From Chitinophagales bacterium (lineage in GTDB: Bacteria > Bacteroidota > Bacteroidia > Chitinophagales > Chitinophagaceae): a DNA stretch of 39,273 nucleotides. Location of the stretch: positions 1-39,273 of the forward strand of contig JAATGW010000090.1 of assembly GCA_015654495.1 (NCBI GenBank), in the 5' to 3' direction. This document shows positions 31,346 to 39,273 of this stretch, in pieces. How positions within the stretch are numbered: the stretch's first letter is position 1; each line of letters opens with the position of its first letter. Made by a program: the position numbers and the translations under genes. The notes below the pieces were generated by a model. That model was not told where the DNA came from, did no database searches, and worked only from the letters and a program-made list of their open reading frames with translations.

Positions 31346-32047
31346 ATGAAGATAATCTCTCTGGGAGCTTTAATGCTGCTTTCATTTTATTCCGGTAATA
31401 CCCAAAGCAGGAATTTTATTGATCAACCCTATATTGAAGTAAGCGGCAACGCAGATACTTTGGTAAACCCGGACCGGATTTATATCCGCATTTTTTTGAC
31501 AGAAAAGGATTCAAGGGACAGGATACCGGTTGAAGAGCTTGAACAAAGAATGGTAGACGTATTTAAGAGTCTTGGTATTAATACGGAGAAAGATCTGGCT
31601 GTTGCAGATATGACCAGCAACTTCAGGGTTTATCTTTTAAAAAGCAAAGATGTTTTGAAATCTAAGCTCTATATGCTTAAAGTAAAAGACGCAATTACTG
31701 CAAGCCAGGTATTTATAAAGCTTGAAGAAATTGATATTTCGAATATAAATATCGACAGAATAGAGCATTCTGAAATGGAAGATATAAGGAATATGATGCG
31801 TTCAAATGCTATGAATGACGCAAGAAAACGAGCCGTTGCCTTAACAAAAACTCTTAATCAGTCGGTAGGCCCGGCTATTTATATTTCAGATATAGAGACT
31901 ACCAACCAGGATCTGCAAAACAGAGTTAACGGAATCCGGATACGCGGATCATCTCTGAAAGAGAAATCCTACAATGAATTACCAATGATAGAGTTTGAAA
32001 AGATTAAAATTTCTGCTGTTATAAATGCAAAATTTATTCTTAAATAG
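31346..32047 (+). CDS. Secreted SIMPL (DUF541)-like protein
   Basis: YIEVSGNADTLVNPDRIYIRIFLTEKD start, ARKRAVALTKTLNQSVGPAIYISD near the C-terminus, typical of SIMPL proteins. Confidence 0.75.
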   Translation: MKIISLGALMLLSFYSGNTQSRNFIDQPYIEVSGNADTLVNPDRIYIRIFLTEKDSRDRIPVEELEQRMVDVFKSLGINTEKDLAVADMTSNFRVYLLKSKDVLKSKLYMLKVKDAITASQVFIKLEEIDISNINIDRIEHSEMEDIRNMMRSNAMNDARKRAVALTKTLNQSVGPAIYISDIETTNQDLQNRVNGIRIRGSSLKEKSYNELPMIEFEKIKISAVINAKFILK

Positions 32048-32141
32048 TCAAGTGACAGATACCTTCATAAACTGAAATTATTTTATCAGGAAGTTGTAAG
32101 AAGATCTCATTTTAAATGAGTTCTCAGTTCTTAAACTTCGT

Positions 32142-35096
32142 CTATTCTTTAACGAAAGAGGAGAGATAGTTTTCGCCCGTCCCGATTATGCGGAGATGAT
32201 AAATACCGGCCGGTTGTTCGCTGGCGAGTTTTAAATTCAACATAACAGACCCGCCGGCATGTTTGAATTGTTGCTGGAAGATTTTTTGCCCAAGGCTGTT
32301 TGTAATCAGTAATTCATACTGGCCCGATTGAAAATTATTCAGAGCGAGTTGCAGATTTCTTCCCTTAACCGGGTTAGGATATAGCTTCATCGTTGCAGGG
32401 CCGCCTGTGCGCATGTCTGCCCTGGCCTCCTGTACAGCAGCGGCTTTCCGTGCATTTGATTTTGCAATTTCATGTACGCCAAGACCGGTAAAATCAGAGA
32501 ATGAAGTGATGCGATCTGCGGTAAACGTATTTCCTTTTGGCGGTTCGGGAAAACTGATCCAGGCGGAATCGGATAATTCGTGACTGTATTTGCCAAGCCT
32601 GAGATTTTCTGTAATACCCCTGACATCAGTTGGATCAAACACCGCAATCACCGAAGCAGTAAATCCTTTAAAACCTTGCTGGTTAACTGTCCAGTATCTG
32701 TTAAGATAATTTTCAGACTCGGGATTGAGAGGATGTTTTTTGTTGACTACAGAAACACTTGAGTAGCCACGGAAAGTTCCTCCGGTAAAACTGATCCTGA
32801 TTGGAGAAAAGAATTTCTGGTTATCTGAAATATTTCCAATCGGGTAATAAAAACCTGCCTGTAAAGGGTCGAAAGCCTCCTTCCGAATCTCGCCGGTTTC
32901 TCCGAGCGCAATCATTTTCTGATTGCTTAATGAATCTGCTTTCACCGGATCTGCTTTGATTCCAAAACTAAGAACATGAGAGCCCACATCGAGTATTCCG
33001 TTAACCAATGAAAGCTGTGAAGAAACAGAAATATTATTATCCAGTTTCACTCCGCCAGGATTGTCGATTGTAAGATCGTAGAATGTAGAAGGATTTGTGC
33101 CTGCAATTTTTTGTTGTTCGCTTCCGCTAAACGTTACAAGTGATATATTTCCGGAGTTGTAACTACCGTTATTGATCCAGTTTCCCTTAACAATCAGACC
33201 CATTTTCCTGGAAATTAATTCGCCCTGAACAATACTAAATGTGCCTTTCACAGTTAAAATAGTTGATTGAGATACTTTAGTAGGATTGTCAACCGTAACT
33301 GACGCCGGAATGATACCTGAAAAGCCATCACCTGTGTATTGAGGAACCGAACCATTCAGGATTACATTAATGCCAGATTGGTAAATTCTGACTGGTGTGA
33401 GAAAATGTCCGTTTAAAACGGGTGCATTTACGAGGGCGGTCGGGTTTTTTAAACCAATAGTACTGCCGGCATACAAAACAACCTTACCGGTGCCGGTGAT
33501 TTTGGAATTAGCATTGGCCATCTGAAGAAAGCATAAGCTGTCAGCAAAAACATCAATGTCTTTCTGAATCCCACCAGACGCATCAAAAAGCTGAACGGTT
33601 CTGCCATTGAAATGAATCTTCCCTCTTCCGCTACCCGTTTCAGTTAGTATGCCACCTGCGACAATAAAATTTCCGGCGGCATACAACGATCCTTCTCCTG
33701 AATTCGATGAAAAATTAGTAGTTCCGCCATTATGCCTGAAATCCCGGATTACAGTAATAGTTGCAATTCCTTTATTTGAAAAGGTATCGGGAGTATTGTA
33801 TTGAATAGTTCCTTCATCATGGCTGAGGTTTCCTGCGATATATACTTCAGCACTGCCAGCTGCCGACTTAAGAATCAATACTCCACCTGACTGATAAAAA
33901 TTCCCCCCAACCTGCAGACTGGCAGTACCCGTGAAGTCCACCAGCTTCAGGTTGCCGGATTTTAATACAAAATCACCGCCTACGAGGATACTATGGTGTG
34001 TGCTATCACGGTTAAGAATAATGGAAGAACCTCCGCCTGTATTTGCAATGGTGAGATTGCCACTGCAATCAAGTGAATTTTTCAGCACGAGATCTTTTGA
34101 AATGGCTGATTCAAAACTCACATTTCCCAATGACTGGTCCATGCCTTCCGGAAGTTTCTCAAGCAGCCCGCTGAGAATGCAATTTGATTTTGCAGACCAT
34201 TTTGCAAATGGAATGCGACCGCCATCCTGCTTATGTTCATATACAGATGCTTCTGAAAAAATTAAACCTGTTGCATTACTGCCATTCAGTGATCCTTCAT
34301 TTATCAGTCTGCCCCTGAACTCAAAAAGAACCGATTCGTCTGGAATTTCAATAACTGACTGGTTAATTAATGTGCCGTCAATCTTAGCATAAACTTTTTT
34401 CTCAGTCAGAAGTTTTTTTATTCCGGTCCCGATTTTAAGTGAGGAACCTGCAGCAATAGTTAAATCTGTATCGAGATTGTTTTTGAGTAAAATTGTTCCG
34501 CTTGATTTATTACTCAGGTTGAGTGAAGTATTGTTGATTATGCAGAGACGTGGAAGGATTGTTTCCGGATCGATCGTTATCCAGTCAACGGGGCCACCAC
34601 CGCTGAATTCAATTATAGCATAAGGATGGGAGGCAATAGATAGAGGAGAGAAAGCATGCAGATTTTTATGACGGTAGATACCATAGGTCTGCAATGAAAC
34701 ATTTCCATCAATTTTCAGATCACCTGAATTTTCAAAAATACCTTCAATTATCAGATCCGATCCGGCACCGTTTGGTATCCAAAGATGTGCACTGTCGGTT
34801 AAAATAAGTGTTGCTTTTGCATCTACCTCAAGTTGATCTATAGTTACAGAGTCGGTTATCAGAATTTTTGTATCAGCTTGTATATGTATGATGCCTGCAT
34901 TTACGCGCGGGACCCCCTGGAGAATTGTTGGAGTCTGCCAGCCGGAATCTGTAAGAATCTGCCATGTGGATATTTCATTCCAGTTTCCGCTGACTACAGA
35001 ACGGTAGTCGCCGGACTTCTGACTGTACGCATTCATTCCCAAAAGAACGAATAACATAGCCAACAATAATAACCTGAATGAATTATGCATTCGCAC
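32142..35096 (-). CDS. Large secreted beta-strand-repeat protein with T9SS type A C-terminal sorting domain
   Basis: Signal peptide LLLLAMLFVLLGMNAYSQ; N-term GDYRSVVSGNWNEISTW like 23387; C-term MKLYPNPVKGRNLQLALNNFQSGQYELLITNSLGQKIF...YLSSFVKE like 28007. Confidence 0.92.
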   Translation of the reverse strand: MRMHNSFRLLLLAMLFVLLGMNAYSQKSGDYRSVVSGNWNEISTWQILTDSGWQTPTILQGVPRVNAGIIHIQADTKILITDSVTIDQLEVDAKATLILTDSAHLWIPNGAGSDLIIEGIFENSGDLKIDGNVSLQTYGIYRHKNLHAFSPLSIASHPYAIIEFSGGGPVDWITIDPETILPRLCIINNTSLNLSNKSSGTILLKNNLDTDLTIAAGSSLKIGTGIKKLLTEKKVYAKIDGTLINQSVIEIPDESVLFEFRGRLINEGSLNGSNATGLIFSEASVYEHKQDGGRIPFAKWSAKSNCILSGLLEKLPEGMDQSLGNVSFESAISKDLVLKNSLDCSGNLTIANTGGGSSIILNRDSTHHSILVGGDFVLKSGNLKLVDFTGTASLQVGGNFYQSGGVLILKSAAGSAEVYIAGNLSHDEGTIQYNTPDTFSNKGIATITVIRDFRHNGGTTNFSSNSGEGSLYAAGNFIVAGGILTETGSGRGKIHFNGRTVQLFDASGGIQKDIDVFADSLCFLQMANANSKITGTGKVVLYAGSTIGLKNPTALVNAPVLNGHFLTPVRIYQSGINVILNGSVPQYTGDGFSGIIPASVTVDNPTKVSQSTILTVKGTFSIVQGELISRKMGLIVKGNWINNGSYNSGNISLVTFSGSEQQKIAGTNPSTFYDLTIDNPGGVKLDNNISVSSQLSLVNGILDVGSHVLSFGIKADPVKADSLSNQKMIALGETGEIRKEAFDPLQAGFYYPIGNISDNQKFFSPIRISFTGGTFRGYSSVSVVNKKHPLNPESENYLNRYWTVNQQGFKGFTASVIAVFDPTDVRGITENLRLGKYSHELSDSAWISFPEPPKGNTFTADRITSFSDFTGLGVHEIAKSNARKAAAVQEARADMRTGGPATMKLYPNPVKGRNLQLALNNFQSGQYELLITNSLGQKIFQQQFKHAGGSVMLNLKLASEQPAGIYHLRIIGTGENYLSSFVKE

Positions 35097-35295
35097 AAAC
35101 TACCTTTTTAAAAGATTGAGTACGGCTTTCAATAAGATTTGTGGAAGCTGATTAGAATCAATGGATTTCTTGTGATTGGAAGGGGTATATCAAGTGTACA
35201 GAAAATGAAGAGGTCTATTGGATGGTATTTAATGTACGGCTTAACAGGACAGTAAAACTATCCTATTTCATACTGATGGCAAAATAAATTTATGT

Positions 35296-35721
35296 TTATC
35301 TGAGACGCTCCAGGCTTTTTACCAGTTTTTCGTCTTTACGGATGCCGCTGTACGCGAGCATAAATAAAAGGATCATCAGGATCGGTAAAATAGCTCCTAT
35401 CATCCACCTGTTTTCCCGAAAATTTTGTGCGGTTTTTAAATCCGATACCTGGAAGAACTCAAGTGCCACAATGCCAATAGAAAACACAATTCCAAGGAAG
35501 CAAAGTGTTTTCTGAAGTTTCCGGTTCTTATAGAGAAAGATGGTAACGAGTGCGAGTACAGAAGTTGCAATGATTAAAGTAAAAAGCAGCAGACTTTCAG
35601 GACCAAGAAACACTTTCTTTGTACCGTCCTGTAAAGTCCCTTCCCATAGAGGAAGCTTATATGTCATCAGACCTGCGGCTGTTGCAAGTGCTAACCAGAT
35701 AGATTGGATGCGCTGAATCAT
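35296..35721 (-). CDS. DUF4293-like membrane protein
   Basis: MIQRIQSIWLALATAAGLMTYKLPLW start and four hydrophobic segments. Confidence 0.82.
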   Translation of the reverse strand: MIQRIQSIWLALATAAGLMTYKLPLWEGTLQDGTKKVFLGPESLLLFTLIIATSVLALVTIFLYKNRKLQKTLCFLGIVFSIGIVALEFFQVSDLKTAQNFRENRWMIGAILPILMILLFMLAYSGIRKDEKLVKSLERLR

Positions 35722-35775
35722 TTCACAGTGATTTATTTTTTCAGAATCTTAGCCTGGTCCGGGTCTGCCTGTTTG

Positions 35776-37068
35776 TTATAACCCGGGATATAATGGAAAA
35801 GACTGCATGAAACTACCTACTTCAGCTTTTACCGCAGCGATTTCATTTTCATTATCGGTTGCAGAAAGAACCCGATCTACAAAACCAACCACTGTTTCCA
35901 TATCCCCGGTTTGCATTCCCCGTGTTGTTATAGCCGGAACACCAACACGAATACCTGAAGTTACAAAAGGACTTTTATCATCAAAAGGTACAGCGTTTTT
36001 ATTTAGTGTGATATGTGCTTTATCCAGTGTTTCCTGTGCTTTTTTACAGGAAATGTTTTTATTCCGGAGGTCAATTAACATCAGGTGATTATCTGTTCCG
36101 TTACTGATCAGGTTATAGCCTCTTTTTACAAATTCAGCCGCCATCGCCTGGGCATTCTGCTGAACCTGTTTCTGGTAAACGGTAAACTCTTCTGAGAGAA
36201 TTTCTTCAAATGATACGGCCTTGGCAGCAATCACATGCATCAATGGGCCACCCTGCATTCCGGGAAATACAGCCAGATCGAGAAGCGCACTCATGGAGCG
36301 GATATTTCCTTTAGGATCTTTTAGTCCCCAGGGGTTATCGAAATCATGCCTGAGCATAATAACACCGCCTCTGGGACCACGGAGAGTTTTATGTGTTGTT
36401 GAAGTAACGATATGGCAATGATCGAAAGGATCGTTCAGCAAACCTTTTGCTATCAGTCCGGCAGGATGTGCAATATCAGCCATCACCAGAGCCCCGATTT
36501 CGTCCGCTACCGCGCGTATTCTCGCATAATCCCAGTCGCGGCTATAGGCAGAAGCACCGCAAATAATGATTTTCGGTTTTTCGGTCCTTGCCACTGTTTC
36601 AAGCTGTTCATAATCCACAAGTCCGGTTTCTTTTTTTACTCCATAAAAAAGTGCATGGTAATTTTTACCGCTGAAATTAGCCGGACTGCCATGGGTGAGA
36701 TGACCACCCATACTCAGGTCGAGACCGAGAATTTTATCGCCGGGTTTGAGGCAGGCTATGAAAACCGCCATATTTGCCTGGGCGCCACTATGAGGTTGTA
36801 CATTGGCCCATTGCGCCCTGAAGATCTTTTTTAATCTGTCAATCGCAATTGTTTCAATTTCATCTACTACTTCACAACCGCCATAGTATCTTTTACCCGG
36901 ATATCCTTCCGCATACTTGTTGGTAGGGCAGGTACCCATTGCTTCCATCACCTGTTGTGATGTAAAATTTTCAGAAGCAATCAATTCAATACCATTGCGT
37001 TGACGCTGCAATTCTTTACCAATGAGATCAAATATGACGCCGTCTTTCTGCATGTTTAAAATTTGCAC
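35776..37068 (-). CDS. glyA: Serine hydroxymethyltransferase
   Basis: [77 protein letters not shown]. The likely start is the ATG ending at 37053, not the GTG at 37068. Confidence 0.97.
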   Translation of the reverse strand: MQILNMQKDGVIFDLIGKELQRQRNGIELIASENFTSQQVMEAMGTCPTNKYAEGYPGKRYYGGCEVVDEIETIAIDRLKKIFRAQWANVQPHSGAQANMAVFIACLKPGDKILGLDLSMGGHLTHGSPANFSGKNYHALFYGVKKETGLVDYEQLETVARTEKPKIIICGASAYSRDWDYARIRAVADEIGALVMADIAHPAGLIAKGLLNDPFDHCHIVTSTTHKTLRGPRGGVIMLRHDFDNPWGLKDPKGNIRSMSALLDLAVFPGMQGGPLMHVIAAKAVSFEEILSEEFTVYQKQVQQNAQAMAAEFVKRGYNLISNGTDNHLMLIDLRNKNISCKKAQETLDKAHITLNKNAVPFDDKSPFVTSGIRVGVPAITTRGMQTGDMETVVGFVDRVLSATDNENEIAAVKAEVGSFMQSFPLYPGL

Positions 37069-37075
37069 AAAAGTA
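37068..37075 (-). promoter_or_regulatory. Candidate -7 element TACTTTTG for glyA
   Basis: Plus-strand CAAAAGTA; a TTTC lies 19 nt upstream (near -33 TTTG); overlaps the GTG used by the ORF track. Confidence 0.5.
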
Positions 37076-37128
37076 GTTGTAAGAATTGATAAGTGAAAGC
37101 CCGGGCGATGTAGAAATCTATGCCTCTC

Positions 37129-37752
37129 CTAAGTTTTATAATCATGGATTGAAATAACATCTGTACAGAACTGGTATTCTGTTTCATCATTACTGCTCAC
37201 GATGATCATTTTTTCCGAACACCATTTTTCAATCAGCTGAAGGTATAAGTCAATTCCATTGCGGTCGAGATTTGTACATGGCTCGTCCAGCAACAATACA
37301 GGAGCTGCAGAAAAAATGGCCTGAGCGAGTTTAAGGCGTTGTTTCATCCCGCTGCTGAAAAACCGGATCTGTTTTCTTCCGGGTTTCTCTAATCCGCAAG
37401 CTGTAAGTACTTCCTCAATGGTCACATCCTTGCTCATTGCGGCAAAACTTTTATGGAAAGTGAGAAATTCTGTTGCACTCATTTCCTCTATAAGTTCGAG
37501 ATATGGAGCACAGATGGAAATATACCTGAAGTGATGCTCGGTATCAATTGGATTATTGAAATGGTTGAGTTCAATATTTCCTGCACTCAAATCCATTGAG
37601 CCCGCAATAACCTGCAGGAGCGTGGATTTTCCTGATCCATTATGCCCGGTTATCGCATACCGGCCACCCTGCTGAAAATGAAAGTTGAAATTTCTGAAGA
37701 TCCAATCCCTGTTAAAGCGCTTACCGGCTTCAGTCATTGAGATCCTCATCAA
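37129..37752 (-). CDS. CcmA-like ABC transporter ATP-binding protein
   Basis: Walker A GHNGSGKST, signature FFSSGMKQRLKLAQ, Walker B PVLLLDEPCTNLD. Overlaps the lpxA 3' end. Confidence 0.88.
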   Translation of the reverse strand: MMRISMTEAGKRFNRDWIFRNFNFHFQQGGRYAITGHNGSGKSTLLQVIAGSMDLSAGNIELNHFNNPIDTEHHFRYISICAPYLELIEEMSATEFLTFHKSFAAMSKDVTIEEVLTACGLEKPGRKQIRFFSSGMKQRLKLAQAIFSAAPVLLLDEPCTNLDRNGIDLYLQLIEKWCSEKMIIVSSNDETEYQFCTDVISIHDYKT

Positions 37753-38554
37753 TACTTGTTTTGGAGTAACGTTTGATGATACCTCTTCCGCTTTCCCGGA
37801 TAAATGTTACTATCTCATCACGTTCATCCGTAGCCGGGAATTCTTCTTCGATAAATTGAACAGCCTGGGTAGTGTTCATTCCTTTGTTATATATATACCT
37901 GTAGATATCGAGAATATGGTTGATCTTTTCTACAGTGAATCCTTTTCTTTTCAGACCGATAGAGTTCACACCTGCATAACTCAGGGGCTGACGACCTGCT
38001 TTAATATAAGGTGGTATATCCTTTCCCACAAGTGAACCTCCTGATATAAAAGCATGCTGGCCGATTTTTACAAACTGATGAACGGCACACATACCGGCAA
38101 GAATCGCATAGTCTCCCATAATTACATGACCTGCAATCTGTGTGTTATTGCTCATCACACAATTATTACCAATCACACAGTCGTGTGCGATATGGCTGTA
38201 GGCCATGATCAGGCAATTATTTCCAACTACTGTTTTCCATCGATCCCGGGTTCCGCGATGTATAGTTACAAATTCGCGTATGGTAGTGTTGTCGCCTATC
38301 TGAACTATTGTTTCTTCACCTTCAAATTTCAGATCCTGAGGTGCGGCTGAAATAACTGCACCAGGAAATATCCTGCAGTTACGCCCGATGCGGGCGCCTT
38401 CCATGATAGTTACATTGCTTCCGATCCAGGTACCTTCACCAATTTCCACATTATGATGAATGACTGTAAAGGGGTCAACCTTTACATTCGTAGCCAGTTT
38501 GGCATTCGGATGAATATACGTATGCGGATGGATCATGGAATCAGTTAATATCAA
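37730..38554 (-). CDS. lpxA: Acyl-ACP--UDP-N-acetylglucosamine O-acyltransferase
   Basis: IHPHTYIHPNAKLATNVKVDPFTVIHHNVEIGEGTWIG hexapeptide repeats; FVTIHRGTRDRWKTVVGNNCLIMAYSHIAHDCVIGN; GVNSIGLKRKGF. Confidence 0.96.
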   Translation of the reverse strand: MILTDSMIHPHTYIHPNAKLATNVKVDPFTVIHHNVEIGEGTWIGSNVTIMEGARIGRNCRIFPGAVISAAPQDLKFEGEETIVQIGDNTTIREFVTIHRGTRDRWKTVVGNNCLIMAYSHIAHDCVIGNNCVMSNNTQIAGHVIMGDYAILAGMCAVHQFVKIGQHAFISGGSLVGKDIPPYIKAGRQPLSYAGVNSIGLKRKGFTVEKINHILDIYRYIYNKGMNTTQAVQFIEEEFPATDERDEIVTFIRESGRGIIKRYSKTSIDEDLND

Positions 38555-38648
38555 TGAAATGTGCCTTGAATTGTTTCAGAATTGTTTTCCGGATCGACGA
38601 CATGTTTGTGACATGCCGGGCAAAAATAAACTATTCCGCAGTTCACGA

Positions 38649-39273
38649 TCAACCTCTTTTTACGAGCTGCGCCATGAGGGTTGCTTCGGTAGCGATCTTA
38701 TTGCCCACATAAACAGTACCGTGCATCTCGCAAAGTCCTCTGCGGATCGGGCCCATAAGCTCCATTTTGAGAATCATCGTGTCGCCCGGAACCACTTTTA
38801 GCTTGAATTTGCAATTATCGATTTTAACAAAATAAGTATCGTAATCTCCCGGGGGCAGGGTATTAATAGCAAGAATTCCGCCTGTTTGTGCAAGAGCCTC
38901 TATCTGTAGAACTCCAGGCATTACCGGGTTTCCAGGAAAATGCCCGGGGAAAAAGGGCTCATTGAAACTTACATTTTTTATGCCTACAATTACCGTGTCT
39001 GTTAATTCAATTACTTTGTCTACCAGAAGAAAAGGATACCTGTGCGGCAGCCTCTTTTCAATCTGCTGGGTAGTAAAAACAGGTTGCTGATTAGGATCAT
39101 AAACAGGCACGTCTTTTACATGCTTATTTTTCTTAATGTACTGTTTAATCTTTTTTGCAAATTCTACATTAGAATAGTGCCCTGGCCTGTTTGCAATGAT
39201 ATGTGCCTTGATCGGATAACCTATTAAAGCCAGATCGCCGACCACATCCAGCAATTTATGCCGGGCGGGTTCA
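38649..39273 (-). CDS. Bifunctional LpxC/FabZ fusion, 3' part (5' end outside the window)
   Basis: Reading frame continues to the window edge as EPARHKLLDVVGDLALIGYPIKAHIIANRPGH (LpxC C-terminus), then FabZ RLPHRYPFLLVDKVIEL...PFFPGHFPGNPVMPGVLQIEALAQTGG. Confidence 0.93.
   Translation of the reverse strand, partial: EPARHKLLDVVGDLALIGYPIKAHIIANRPGHYSNVEFAKKIKQYIKKNKHVKDVPVYDPNQQPVFTTQQIEKRLPHRYPFLLVDKVIELTDTVIVGIKNVSFNEPFFPGHFPGNPVMPGVLQIEALAQTGGILAINTLPPGDYDTYFVKIDNCKFKLKVVPGDTMILKMELMGPIRRGLCEMHGTVYVGNKIATEATLMAQLVKRG

Noticed and set aside
32387-32647. 86-aa minus-strand ORF overlapping the third T9SS gene in another frame
   Set aside because: Out-of-frame shadow of a clearly supported gene.
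23387-35096. Whole repeat region considered as a CRISPR or non-coding repeat array
   Set aside because: Repeats are in-frame protein modules with diverged sequence, not short identical repeats with unique spacers.

Overview
The 39.3-kb window appears to be chromosomal DNA from a Bacteroidetes bacterium. I base this on type IX secretion (T9SS) C-terminal domains, LytTR regulators, DUF4293/DUF4421/DUF6427-like proteins, an LpxC/FabZ fusion, and TAnnTTTG-type promoter elements. Most of it is core genome: LytS/LytTR two-component genes next to a LiaF-like protein, adenine deaminase, a hybrid kinase/Hpt/LytTR phosphorelay, Kup potassium transporter, PurQ, a DsbD-type reductase with a separate DsbD-N-like protein, an ECF sigma factor, UvrA, GlyA, a CcmA-like ABC ATPase, LpxA and a partial LpxC-FabZ. 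The accessory part is about 23.1-35.1 kb. It holds three large secreted beta-strand-repeat proteins (1211, 962 and 984 aa) with T9SS-type C-termini, a SIMPL-like secreted protein, and a decayed copy of a T9SS C-terminal region. The three proteins look like mosaics of shared modules, and one carries a tandem duplication with a repeat period of exactly 429 bp. I saw no tRNA, rRNA, CRISPR array, transposase or phage genes. I did not find a clearly new defence or enzymatic system. The best candidates for follow-up are the mosaic T9SS locus with its fossil, the split DsbD N-domain with apparent cysteine loss, and the two signalling modules. All family assignments come from reading the translations by eye, with no database search.
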